Positions 30,268-39,081 of a stretch of 53,812 nt of DNA are shown here, piece after piece (the stretch's first letter is position 1; every line of letters begins with the position of its first letter). The stretch is taken from contig JAFQKA010000029.1 of assembly GCA_017397175.1 (NCBI GenBank), positions 1-53,812 of the forward strand, given 5' to 3'. Made by a program: the position numbers and the translations under genes. Below the pieces are notes generated by a model. It was given only the letters and a program-made list of their open reading frames with translations, did no database searches and was not told the origin of the DNA. Origin of the DNA: Clostridia bacterium. Its GTDB lineage: Bacteria; Bacillota; Clostridia; Oscillospirales; CAG-272.

Positions 30268-30329
30268 GTTTTTTCCATCATATAAAATTTTGTGCGGAGC
30301 TTGCATCCGCGGAGAGGAAGTATTTTGTT

Positions 30330-31088
30330 ATGAACGATTTTAACCGCTGCACGGCTACATTCAATAACATTATTCTGCAGTACGAGGGCAGAGGATTTTC
30401 CCGTGCTACTTCCGCCAAAAAGCAGGCTCAGCAGTTTTCTGCGAGAACTCTTGAGGAGTTCGACCGCTATTATCAGAGCCGTCCCGGTTACGCAGGCTAT
30501 AAGCCTCCCGTGGCAAAGGCTCCGACGGCGAGAGCGCAGGCAAATGCGGCAAAACGCCCTGTAAGCCCTGTTCGCACAGCACCTGCTGAACAGAAGCGTG
30601 CGGCACAGCAGACAGCAAAGAAACCTATGCCCAAGGCGGCTAAGCTCCCTTCTCAGGTAAAGAACGAGCCGAGCAAGGTCAGACGTGCGGTTGAAAAGAT
30701 CGCAGACGTTTCGATCGGCGCGACAAAGCGCAATTTCAGAAGACTTCCCGCGGCAACTCTCGTTACTATCGTTGCCTGCATGATGTCCCTTGTTCTTCTT
30801 GTTGGAAGCACGGTTATGACAGGAGATATTACAAACCAGTATTCCGAGCTGAAAAGCGAGGTCAATGCTCTTGCAAATCAAGAAAGCAAGCTGTCCACCG
30901 AGCTGGATATCAAGAATGATCTGAGAGTCATCGAGGATATTGCGATCAATAAGCTGGGAATGGTCAGCCGTGACCTTATCACGAGAAACTACATAAAGCT
31001 TGATGAAGAGGATATGGTCGAGAGCTTTGCTGAGCCCGAGACAAACGTCGGACTTTCTACTCTGCTCAGCGCGATTGCCGGCAGATGA
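30330..31088 (+). CDS. ftsL: FtsL-like divisome protein with long cytoplasmic N-terminus
   Basis: 252 residues, about twice the usual FtsL length. Residues 1-139 are cytoplasmic, basic and Ala/Pro/Lys-rich; one transmembrane helix (140-163); then a short extracellular coiled coil (about 166-200, NQYSELKSEVNALANQES) and the typical end IEDIAINKLGMVSRD. FtsL joins FtsB/DivIC and FtsQ in the divisome and activates septal synthesis. Position between rsmH and the PBP gene supports this. GAGAGGAAG lies about 10 nt before the ATG. Confidence 0.85.
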   Translation: MNDFNRCTATFNNIILQYEGRGFSRATSAKKQAQQFSARTLEEFDRYYQSRPGYAGYKPPVAKAPTARAQANAAKRPVSPVRTAPAEQKRAAQQTAKKPMPKAAKLPSQVKNEPSKVRRAVEKIADVSIGATKRNFRRLPAATLVTIVACMMSLVLLVGSTVMTGDITNQYSELKSEVNALANQESKLSTELDIKNDLRVIEDIAINKLGMVSRDLITRNYIKLDEEDMVESFAEPETNVGLSTLLSAIAGR

Positions 31089-31143
31089 TATCAGTCATAA
31101 AAAAAGATTGATACAAATAATATGAATATGAGCTGCGATAGCA

Positions 31144-31225
31144 GTGTCGACTTTTCAGTCGGGACAAACGGCGAGATTTGAGGATTTTTGTTGTCAGGTG
31201 AAATGAAAATCGGTCTTGCCGTTTG
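31144..31225 (+). promoter_or_regulatory. Structured intercistronic leader before the PBP gene
   Basis: A 3' hairpin CAAACGGC (31165-31172) with GCCGTTTG (31218-31225) enclosing 45 nt is followed by ATTTTTAACTTTTTT. A small hairpin (GACT/AGTC within TGTC/GACA) sits at 31144-31166. The second looks like a weak terminator or processing site within the 173-nt gap. Confidence 0.4.
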
Positions 31226-31261
31226 ATTTTTAACTTTTTTGAGGAAAGGAGATAATAGACC

Positions 31262-33526
31262 GTGAGATCTAAATTGAAAGCGGTATTTACAAGCTCGCTT
31301 TGGCGTTCGGGAATAGTGCTTGCCGGATTTATTTTGGCGTTTGCCTATCTCGCTCTGCGTATCTATATTCTCCAGACCGAAAATTTCGACGAATATCGAA
31401 AGGCTGTAATGGAACAGCTTACCACCAAGACCGAAATCGCGGCAGGCAGGGGAAATATTTACGACCGAAACGGCGTTATGCTTGCCACCGATACCACGGT
31501 CTACCGAATTTTCATTTCACCAAAGGACATCTCCGAGTGCGAGACGGAAAATGCCGAGCAGATCATCGCAAAAGGACTTTCCGAGCTGCTTGAGGGCGTG
31601 GAATATGAAAAGGTCATGGAAAAGGCGGCCTTGACGCACCGCCTCGACGAAACCATAAAGAAGGACGTTGAAAAGGAGGATGCGGACCGCGTCCGCGCCT
31701 TTATTGAGGAACACGGGTTTGAGGACGAGATCCACGTTCAGCCCACATCAAAGCGTTATTATTGCTACGACGGATTGGCGGCGTCCGTGCTTGGATTTAC
31801 GGGTGACCAGAATATCGGTCGATACGGACTTGAGGTTCAGTACGACGAGGTTTTGTCCGGAACAAACGGATTTTACGTAACCGCCCGTGACTCTCACGGA
31901 ATTGAGATACCTACCGAATACGAGGTCTATATTGAGCCGCAGGACGGTCACAGCCTGGTTACCACAATAGACCGTTACATACAGAGCGCCCTGGAGGAAC
32001 AGCTCAAGGCTACATACGAAGAAAACGGGGCAGGGGAAAGAGTTTGCGGAATCGTTATGGACGTAAACACCGGCGAGATCCTTGCCATGGCCACTTATCC
32101 TTCATTTAATTGTAATACGCCAAATGTTCTCGATCAGTTTTATCTTGACCGTATAGCAAAATCGGGTCTTGTTGAGGGCACGGATGAGTATAACGATTTC
32201 AGGTATGCTCAGCTACTCAATTCCTGGACAAATAAAACGATTACAGATACCTATATGCCCGGATCCACCTTCAAGATCCTGACTACATCAATGTGTCTTG
32301 AAGAAAAGGTGGTTTCGGTGGGCGAGCAGTTCTATTGCAGAGGAAGCTATCTTGTTCCCGGATACAGCAGACCTATCAGCTGTCACAAAAAAACGGGACA
32401 TGGATCGCAGAGCTTTGCGAGAGCGCTCCAGCAGTCCTGCAACCCTGCCATGATGGAGATCGCTCTCCGTATCGGCTCGGAAAAGTTCTACAATTACGTG
32501 GACGCTCTCGGATACCTTGACAAAACGGGTGTTGATCTGCCCGGTGAGCAGGATTCGATCTTCCATGCGCCCGCAAACTTCAACCAGGTTGAGCTTGCGA
32601 CGGCGGCCTTCGGTCAGAACTTCAACATTACTGCGCTTCAGCAGATAAGAGGCGTTGCGGCCATTGCAAACGGCGGTTATCTTGTGACACCTCATGTTGT
32701 AAAAGAGATCGTTGACTCCGACGGCAACGTGGTGCAGAGCTTTGATCTTGGAAAAACAAGACAGGTCATCAGCTCTGACGTGTGCAGGACCGTCACAGAA
32801 ATACTTGAAGAGGGCGTTGCCACCGACGGCGGCGCGAAAAACGCTTACGTTGCGGGCTACAGAATAGCCGCAAAAACGGGAACCACCGAGAAGATCGGTA
32901 AGTTTGACGAACAGGGCAACGAGTCTTACAGAATCGGTTCGACCGTGGCTTACGCGCCCGCGGAAAATCCACAGGTGGCGGTGCTTATCGTTGTTGACGA
33001 GCCGCAAAACGGATCGGTTTACGGTTCTATCGTTGCCGCGCCTTACGTTGCAAACGTTATGAAGACGATTCTTCCTTATATGGGAGTTGAGGCAGAATAC
33101 AGCGATGCAGAGCTTGCAAAGCTGTCCAGAAAGGTTCCGTCCTACGTGGGCTGGAGCGTAAATGATGCGGTGGCAAGTCTTGATTACATCTCTCTTGACT
33201 ATGAGGTCATCGGAGATGGTGACGTTGTAACAAAGCTGGTCCCCAAGGCAGGCAGTGAGATGAGCCGCGACGGCAAGCTCTACGTTTACACGGGCGATGC
33301 GCAGCCTGCATCAAATGTGACCGTTCCCGACGTTTTGGGAAAGAACGCAACCGTTGCAAACGTAATGATAACTAACAACAAGCTGAACATTCTTATAACA
33401 GGATCAACAAATTCGCAAAACGGAAGCGGCCCTGTGGTCGTATCCCAGTCTCCTGCCGCGGGAGAGAAAGTTCCCGCGGGAACAGTCGTCACTATTGAAC
33501 TGAGATATTTAGACGGTACGGACTGA
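31262..33526 (+). CDS. Class B penicillin-binding protein (PBP2x/SpoVD type) with two PASTA domains
   Basis: 754 residues, GTG start after AAAGGAGA. One N-terminal transmembrane helix (about 15-35), PBP dimerisation domain (GRGNIYDRNGVMLATD), transpeptidase domain with STFK (Ser335), SCN (392-394) and KTGT (538-541), then two C-terminal PASTA domains (about 625-690 and 695-754). It crosslinks peptidoglycan at the septum; position in dcw points to FtsI/PBP2B, while SpoVD is the sporulation version. Extracytoplasmic. Preceded by a structured leader. Confidence 0.94.
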   Translation: MRSKLKAVFTSSLWRSGIVLAGFILAFAYLALRIYILQTENFDEYRKAVMEQLTTKTEIAAGRGNIYDRNGVMLATDTTVYRIFISPKDISECETENAEQIIAKGLSELLEGVEYEKVMEKAALTHRLDETIKKDVEKEDADRVRAFIEEHGFEDEIHVQPTSKRYYCYDGLAASVLGFTGDQNIGRYGLEVQYDEVLSGTNGFYVTARDSHGIEIPTEYEVYIEPQDGHSLVTTIDRYIQSALEEQLKATYEENGAGERVCGIVMDVNTGEILAMATYPSFNCNTPNVLDQFYLDRIAKSGLVEGTDEYNDFRYAQLLNSWTNKTITDTYMPGSTFKILTTSMCLEEKVVSVGEQFYCRGSYLVPGYSRPISCHKKTGHGSQSFARALQQSCNPAMMEIALRIGSEKFYNYVDALGYLDKTGVDLPGEQDSIFHAPANFNQVELATAAFGQNFNITALQQIRGVAAIANGGYLVTPHVVKEIVDSDGNVVQSFDLGKTRQVISSDVCRTVTEILEEGVATDGGAKNAYVAGYRIAAKTGTTEKIGKFDEQGNESYRIGSTVAYAPAENPQVAVLIVVDEPQNGSVYGSIVAAPYVANVMKTILPYMGVEAEYSDAELAKLSRKVPSYVGWSVNDAVASLDYISLDYEVIGDGDVVTKLVPKAGSEMSRDGKLYVYTGDAQPASNVTVPDVLGKNATVANVMITNNKLNILITGSTNSQNGSGPVVVSQSPAAGEKVPAGTVVTIELRYLDGTD

Positions 33527-33565
33527 TTTTTTTACGTAAAAAACACTGATTTTGGGCCTAAAATG

Positions 33566-33618
33566 CCTTGAATTAGACGGAAGTATTCAAAGAGATATCA
33601 AATCTGTCTAATTTAAGG
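33566..33618 (+). promoter_or_regulatory. murE RBS-sequestering hairpin
   Basis: CCTTGAATTAGAC (33566-33578) pairs with GTCTAATTTAAGG (33606-33618), 13 bp with one G-T pair and a 27-nt loop. The right arm includes most of the TAAGGAG RBS of murE, so folding would block translation start. Inferred from sequence. Confidence 0.6.
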
Positions 33619-33628
33619 AGAAAAACGC

Positions 33629-35143
33629 TTGAAAATCATCGAACTATTTAGAGATATATGCATCAAACGAGATCTTCCGCGTGAAGACATTGAGGTGTTG
33701 GGAATTTCCTCTTCTTCGTGCGATACCAAGCCGGGAGACATCTTCGTTTGTATTGAAGGCTTACGTACAGACGGACACCGTTTTGCCCGTGAGGCGGTCG
33801 AACGGGGCGCTGTCGCTGTTCTCTGCGAGAGCGGCAGAGGAGAGGAGATCGCACCTGATTTACCCGAGGGCGTTCTCTGTTTTGAGACTGAAAACACCCG
33901 ACGCGCTCTGTCATTTCTATGGCACAGATTTTGCGGCTGTCCCTCTCGGGGAATGCAGATGATCGGGGTGACCGGGACAAACGGAAAAACGTCGGTCACG
34001 TTCATGCTCAAGGCCATACTTGATTCGATAGGGGTAAAAACGGGACTTATCGGCACCGTGAAATGTCTTTGCGGTGACAAGACTGTTGAATTGCGCTCGT
34101 CCGACAGACGGGCAAAAATGACCACGCCCGACCCGGGGGAGCTATACAGGATACTGGCACAGATGCGTGGTGAAGGGGTGGAGACCGTTATAATGGAGGT
34201 CACATCTCACGCGCTTGCACTAAGCAAGCTTGCGCCGTTGCACTTTGACTTTGGACTTTTTACCAACCTCACTCCCGATCACCTTGATTTCCACGGGAAT
34301 ATGGAGAAGTATTTTAACGCGAAGAAAAGGCTCTTTTGCGCCTGCGACACGGCGGTCATAAACTGCTCTGACAGGTATGGACGATCTATGGCGGAATTTG
34401 CCGAGAGTCATTGCCACAGAGTTGTGCGGTGCGGCGAGGGGCAGGAGCTAGACTGCTCAGCCGAGCACGTGAATGCGCGGGGAGTGGACGGAGTTGAGTA
34501 CATTCTGAACTCGATCTCCGCCATATTCAAGATCACAAGCCCGATCCCCGGAAATTTTACCGTTTCAAATACGCTTTTGGCAGCAAGTGCGGCTCTTGAA
34601 ATGGGCGTTTTACCGTCAAGCATACGGATAGCTCTTGCATCGATGCGAGGGATAGATGGCAGACTTCAGCGTGTCAAGATCTGTCACGGCGCGGATTTTT
34701 CGGTCTTTATTGATTACGCGCATACTCCCGATGCTCTGGAAAATCTTCTTAGAACGGCAAAAAGCGCCCGTATGGCAGGGCAGAGGATAGTGTTGCTTTT
34801 CGGTTGCGGCGGTGACCGCGACAAATCAAAAAGGCCGGTTATGGGCAGGATCGCCTCGACTATGGCAGATCTGGTAATAGTCACATCCGACAACAGCAGA
34901 AGCGAGCGGACCGAGGATATTACCGCGCAGATACTTTCGGGCGTCGATTTTGGCGCTTGTTCCTGTGTGGTGATACCCGACCGAAAACAGGCCATCGAAT
35001 ATGCCATATCAAATGCCCTGAGCGGAGATATAATACTTTTAGCCGGAAAAGGGCACGAAAAATACGAGATCAACGAAAAGGGAGTTTTTCCCTTTGATGA
35101 GGAAAAGCTGGCATGTGAATTTGCCGAAAAATACTACGGATAA
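33629..35143 (+). CDS. murE: UDP-MurNAc-tripeptide synthetase MurE (meso-DAP type)
   Basis: 504 residues, TTG start with TAAGGAG 8 nt upstream. ATP-binding loop GVTGTNGKTS, TTPDPGELYR, MEVTSHALALSKL, then FIDYAHTPDAL and VTSDNSRSE. The D-N-x-R motif (usually DNPR) marks meso-diaminopimelate specificity; here proline is serine. It adds the third amino acid to UDP-MurNAc-L-Ala-D-Glu in the cytoplasm. Between the PBP gene and murF. Confidence 0.95.
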   Translation: MKIIELFRDICIKRDLPREDIEVLGISSSSCDTKPGDIFVCIEGLRTDGHRFAREAVERGAVAVLCESGRGEEIAPDLPEGVLCFETENTRRALSFLWHRFCGCPSRGMQMIGVTGTNGKTSVTFMLKAILDSIGVKTGLIGTVKCLCGDKTVELRSSDRRAKMTTPDPGELYRILAQMRGEGVETVIMEVTSHALALSKLAPLHFDFGLFTNLTPDHLDFHGNMEKYFNAKKRLFCACDTAVINCSDRYGRSMAEFAESHCHRVVRCGEGQELDCSAEHVNARGVDGVEYILNSISAIFKITSPIPGNFTVSNTLLAASAALEMGVLPSSIRIALASMRGIDGRLQRVKICHGADFSVFIDYAHTPDALENLLRTAKSARMAGQRIVLLFGCGGDRDKSKRPVMGRIASTMADLVIVTSDNSRSERTEDITAQILSGVDFGACSCVVIPDRKQAIEYAISNALSGDIILLAGKGHEKYEINEKGVFPFDEEKLACEFAEKYYG

Positions 35144-35149
35144 AACGAA

Positions 35150-35190
35150 TCTCTTAATTCGATTTTTCTTTGAAAAATCGAATTAAGAGA
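35150..35190 (+). promoter_or_regulatory. Perfect 19-bp hairpin in the murE-murF gap
   Basis: Left arm TCTCTTAATTCGATTTTTC (35150-35168), 3-nt loop, right arm its exact complement (35172-35190). The T5 lies inside the left arm, so this is not a classic terminator; an RNA 41-mer of this kind is a good RNase target or pause site. RBS GGGAG follows at about 35200. Confidence 0.6.
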
Positions 35191-35210
35191 GATAATTTGG
35201 GAGAATAGAA

Positions 35211-36647
35211 ATGAGAACGCAACTGGCAAGAGGAATTTTGAGCTGTAAAGAGGCGGCGACGGCGTGCGGAGGCAGGCTTGTGTCAGAGGTGTACGGACGG
35301 GTCTTTTCAAACGTCTGCACCGATTCGAGAGAAGTGGATTCCCGATCCCTTTTCGTTGCCATTGCGGGAGAACGGGTGGACGGACATGATTTTATTGGTT
35401 CCGTGATCGAAAAGGGGTGCCGCGCGGTGCTCTGCGAGAGGATACCCGATGACTGCACCTCACTTGACTGCGATTTCATCGTTGTATCGGACAGCGTAAA
35501 GGCAATCGGCGAAATCGCGGCCTTTTACCGCCGCGGAACGGAGATGAAGACAGTTGCCGTAACGGGCAGTGTCGGAAAGACAACCACAAAGGAATTTGTT
35601 TCCGCAGTTCTTTCAAAAAAGTTTAAAAACTACAAAACCGAGGGAAACCACAACAGTACGATCGGTCTTCCCATGAGCCTTTTTGAGATTCCCGAGGAAT
35701 GCGAGTCCGCCGTGCTTGAAATGGGTATGAGCGGATTTGACGAGATCGGGCATATGAGCCGCACGGCAAAGCCCTGCATTGCATTGGTGACGAATATCGG
35801 AACGTCTCACATGGAGATGCTCGGCTCAAGGGAGAATATCTGCCGAGCCAAAATGGAGATCCTTGAAGGCTTGCAGGAAGGCGGGATCGTTGTACTCAAC
35901 GGTGACGAGCCGCTTCTGACAGAGTACGATTGCGGCACGGTCAGGACCGTGCTTGTGGGCATAAACAACCGCGATGCGGATCTGCGCGCGCTGAACATTC
36001 GCTGTGAAGCGTCAAAAACCACCTTCGACATGATAGCAAGTGGAAAGGTTATTACGAACGTGGAGCTTCCCGTTATGGGAGATCATTACGTCTATGCGGC
36101 GCTTTTCGCTTTTGCGGCAGGCAGGATCGCGGGCATGACCGACGAGGAAATACGCGCAGGATTGCTTGATTTCAAGAACGTCGGAATGAGACAGAATATA
36201 TACGAGCTTGAGGGTCTGAGCGTTATCGAGGACTGCTATAACGCAAGTCCCGAATCCATGCGGAGCGGGATCGACGTGCTTTCACAGCTTGCAAAGCAAA
36301 AGGGCGGTCGCATGGTGGCTGTGCTTGGAGATATGCTTGAGCTTGGTGAAAGATCTCCCGAGCTTCACCGCTCGGTCGGCTCATATTTTGCCTCAAAGGG
36401 CGGACGGGTGCTCTTTACCTTCGGTGAGCGTGCATCCGAGATCGCCGCGGCGGCAGTAAAAGGCGGTGTGACCCAGGAGAGCGTTTACGTAAATCGGGAC
36501 AAGGACTGCCCCGAGATCACGGGCGAAATGCTCCTTCACGGACTAAAGGCAGGGGACGTGGTGCTGTTCAAGGCAAGCCGATCAATGGCGCTTGAGCGCA
36601 TTATAGCTTACCTGCGTGAAAATTCTTCCCGACTTAACAAGGGCTGA
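35211..36647 (+). CDS. murF: UDP-MurNAc-tripeptide:D-Ala-D-Ala ligase MurF
   Basis: 478 residues. CTDSREVDSRSLFVAIAGERVDGHDF (broken: CTDSREVDSRSLF, then AIAGERVDGHDF) typical of Mur ligase N-domains, ATP loop VTGSVGKTTTKEF, EGNHNSTIGLP, LEMGMSGFDEI and DCYNASPESM. It adds D-Ala-D-Ala to the UDP-MurNAc tripeptide, completing the pentapeptide. GGGAG RBS. Ends just before mraY. Confidence 0.96.
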   Translation: MRTQLARGILSCKEAATACGGRLVSEVYGRVFSNVCTDSREVDSRSLFVAIAGERVDGHDFIGSVIEKGCRAVLCERIPDDCTSLDCDFIVVSDSVKAIGEIAAFYRRGTEMKTVAVTGSVGKTTTKEFVSAVLSKKFKNYKTEGNHNSTIGLPMSLFEIPEECESAVLEMGMSGFDEIGHMSRTAKPCIALVTNIGTSHMEMLGSRENICRAKMEILEGLQEGGIVVLNGDEPLLTEYDCGTVRTVLVGINNRDADLRALNIRCEASKTTFDMIASGKVITNVELPVMGDHYVYAALFAFAAGRIAGMTDEEIRAGLLDFKNVGMRQNIYELEGLSVIEDCYNASPESMRSGIDVLSQLAKQKGGRMVAVLGDMLELGERSPELHRSVGSYFASKGGRVLFTFGERASEIAAAAVKGGVTQESVYVNRDKDCPEITGEMLLHGLKAGDVVLFKASRSMALERIIAYLRENSSRLNKG

Positions 36648-36681
36648 GGTCGGCGTATTCCAAAAAGAATGGAGAAATAAC

Positions 36682-37668
36682 ATGAGTTTTGCAATAAATA
36701 TAGCTCTTTCGGCTTTGGCGGTGTTCATTTTGACTGTTTTGCTCTGTGCAAAGATCATACCCGTGCTGAAAAGCCACAAGGTGGGGCAGAAGATTCTTGA
36801 CATAGGCCCTCGCTGGCACAAATCCAAGGAGGGCACGCCCACCATGGGCGGAATCTGCTTCATCATGGCGATCCTTATCGTTATGGCGGGATTCTTTGTG
36901 TACTACGGCGTAAAGGGACAGGCGAACAGGCTTATTCCCCTGGCCCTGACCCTCGGACTTGCCACCTTCAACGGCATGATCGGCTTTATCGACGATTTTG
37001 CAAAGCTGGTAAAAAAACAGAACGAGGGACTGCTGGCATGGCAGAAGTTCTCGCTTCAGCTTTTGGCGGCAATAGCTTACGTGGTCGTAATGAAGCTGAC
37101 GGGACATATTGATACGTCCCTGTATATTCCCTATTTCGGTATCGAGCTTGAGCTTGGATTTTTCTACTATCTTTTTGCGCTCTTTATCGTTACGGGAATG
37201 GTCAACAGCGTAAATCTCACCGACGGCATTGACGGCCTTGCCAGCTCGATAACTCTTGTTATCGGTATGCTCTTATGCGTTCTTTCTTTTACCCGCAAAG
37301 ATCTGCCGCTCGGACTTGTTTCCTCCTGCCTTATGGGCGGAACTCTCGGATTTTTGATGTACAATTTCTATCCTGCAAGAACTTTTATGGGTGATACAGG
37401 CTCTCTGTTCCTTGGCGGAATGGTGGTCGGCTCGGCATTTATGCTCAATAACCCTCTCATCGTTCTTGTTTTCGGTCTTGTTTTCGTGCTTGAGACCCTG
37501 TCTGTCATTTTGCAGGTGGCAAGCTTCAAGCTGACGGGCAAGAGGATCTTTAAAATGAGCCCCATTCACCACCACTTTGAAAAATGCGGTTGGAGTGAGG
37601 TGAAGATCGTTTCGGTCTTCTCTTTTGTGACGCTCATTTGCTGTGTTCTTGCCTGGTTTGGCATCTGA
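36682..37668 (+). CDS. mraY: Phospho-MurNAc-pentapeptide translocase MraY
   Basis: 328 residues, about ten transmembrane helices. GTPTMGGI, FIDDFAKLVKKQNEGL (Asp-Asp metal motif), VNLTDGIDGL, FMGDTGSLFLGG and MSPIHHHFEKCGW are MraY signatures. It makes lipid I from UDP-MurNAc-pentapeptide and undecaprenyl phosphate. Start 36682 (MSFAINI) with GGAGAAA upstream; the frame extends further back into murF without a better start. Confidence 0.96.
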   Translation: MSFAINIALSALAVFILTVLLCAKIIPVLKSHKVGQKILDIGPRWHKSKEGTPTMGGICFIMAILIVMAGFFVYYGVKGQANRLIPLALTLGLATFNGMIGFIDDFAKLVKKQNEGLLAWQKFSLQLLAAIAYVVVMKLTGHIDTSLYIPYFGIELELGFFYYLFALFIVTGMVNSVNLTDGIDGLASSITLVIGMLLCVLSFTRKDLPLGLVSSCLMGGTLGFLMYNFYPARTFMGDTGSLFLGGMVVGSAFMLNNPLIVLVFGLVFVLETLSVILQVASFKLTGKRIFKMSPIHHHFEKCGWSEVKIVSVFSFVTLICCVLAWFGI

Positions 37669-37692
37669 TCTTGATTTGAAAGGAGACCCGAA

Positions 37693-39063
37693 ATGGGAAA
37701 CAACGAAGATTATTTTGTAAAGCGCCCTGTGTCGGGGAATCCTGCAAAGGGGAAAGAGAAGCAAAATCCCGACCGTCGCATAGTTGACGAGAGTAAGAAC
37801 ACTGTCCGTCGGGTTTATCCCGAGGGCGGATCGGACCTGCCAAAGCGTCGGGAAGATACCGCACCGCCCGCAGATCGGACGGACAAAAAGCAGTCGATGA
37901 TCTCAAGGCTCATGAACGGAGGCGACTGCGCCAGATTGCCCGAGGGCTACAAAGTGGGCAGCGTTGATATGGTGTTTTTGGTGATCCTTGCCATTATTAT
38001 CGCTCTCGGAACGGTCATGGTCTTCTCGTCGAGCCACGCTTACGCAACCACCAAATTCGGTGACGGATACTATTTTCTGCGAAATCAGCTCCTGGTCGTA
38101 GCATTCGGTTGCGTTCTTATTGCGCTTGTTGCGCTGTTCCCGCTTAAAACCTATGCTTTTGTTACCTGGACAGTTTATTTTATTGCCGTAGCGCTTCTTG
38201 TTGCCGTGCTTTTGTTCGGCGCAAGCGAGGGTGAAGCGAAAAGATGGATCATTCTTCCCGGCGGTATGTCATTCCAGCCCTCGGAGCTTGGAAAGACCGC
38301 GGTGGTTATGATGTTGGCTTTGTATATGTCAAAATACCGCGAGAAGATCGAGTCGAAAAAGTGGGGTGAATCCTTCAGATACGGGATCTTGGCCCCTGCG
38401 GCGATCTTTGGGCTGATCGTGGGACTTGTAATGCTTGAAAATCACTTTTCGGGTGTTATCATCATCTGCGCCATTGCGGCGTGCATGATGTTTTTCGGCG
38501 GAACGAGGTTTTCATATATCGCCGTTATAGGTGCTGTCGGAATCGCGGGCGTTCTGATTTTGATAACGCTCACGCCTTACGCAAATGCACGTCTTGAGAT
38601 CTGGCAAGACCCTTGGAGTGACCTTATGGGCAAAGGCTGGCAGACGGTGCAGGGACTTTATTCTATCGCCTCGGGCGGTATCTTCGGCGTGGGACTTGGC
38701 AACAGCCATCAGAAATACGGCTACGTTTCCGAGCCTCAGAACGACTTTGTTTTCACCATTGCCTGTGAGGAGCTTGGTTTTGTGGGCGCGGTTGCGATCA
38801 TATTCCTTTTTGCGCTTCTTATCTGGAGAGGTTTTTCTATTGCGCGTCATTCACCAAACAGATTTACATACCTGCTTGTGCTTGGTATAATTTCAAAAAT
38901 TGCCATTCAGGTCATACTTAACATTGCCGTTGTAACAAACACTATTCCAAACACCGGTAGTCCTCTGCCGTTCTTCAGCTCGGGCGGATCTTCTTTGCTT
39001 GTGCTTATGGCAGAGATGGGCGTGGTGCTTTCGGTATCGCGTTATTCGAAACAGAAAAAATAA
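37693..39063 (+). CDS. ftsW: FtsW/RodA/SpoVE-family lipid II polymerase with N-terminal extension
   Basis: 456 residues. A hydrophilic, charged N-terminal extension (about 1-90) precedes the ten-helix SEDS core (FSSSHAYATTKFGDGYYF, GMSFQPSELGK, ENHFSGVII, GVGLGNSHQKYGYVSEPQNDF-type segment read in parts as GVGLGNS and PQNDFVFTI, SGGSSLL). SEDS proteins polymerise glycan strands with a class B PBP, here the neighbour at 31262. In other dcw clusters murD lies between mraY and this gene; it is missing here. AAAGGAGA RBS. Confidence 0.93.
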   Translation: MGNNEDYFVKRPVSGNPAKGKEKQNPDRRIVDESKNTVRRVYPEGGSDLPKRREDTAPPADRTDKKQSMISRLMNGGDCARLPEGYKVGSVDMVFLVILAIIIALGTVMVFSSSHAYATTKFGDGYYFLRNQLLVVAFGCVLIALVALFPLKTYAFVTWTVYFIAVALLVAVLLFGASEGEAKRWIILPGGMSFQPSELGKTAVVMMLALYMSKYREKIESKKWGESFRYGILAPAAIFGLIVGLVMLENHFSGVIIICAIAACMMFFGGTRFSYIAVIGAVGIAGVLILITLTPYANARLEIWQDPWSDLMGKGWQTVQGLYSIASGGIFGVGLGNSHQKYGYVSEPQNDFVFTIACEELGFVGAVAIIFLFALLIWRGFSIARHSPNRFTYLLVLGIISKIAIQVILNIAVVTNTIPNTGSPLPFFSSGGSSLLVLMAEMGVVLSVSRYSKQKK

Positions 39064-39081
39064 TATCAAAGGAGCTAAACT

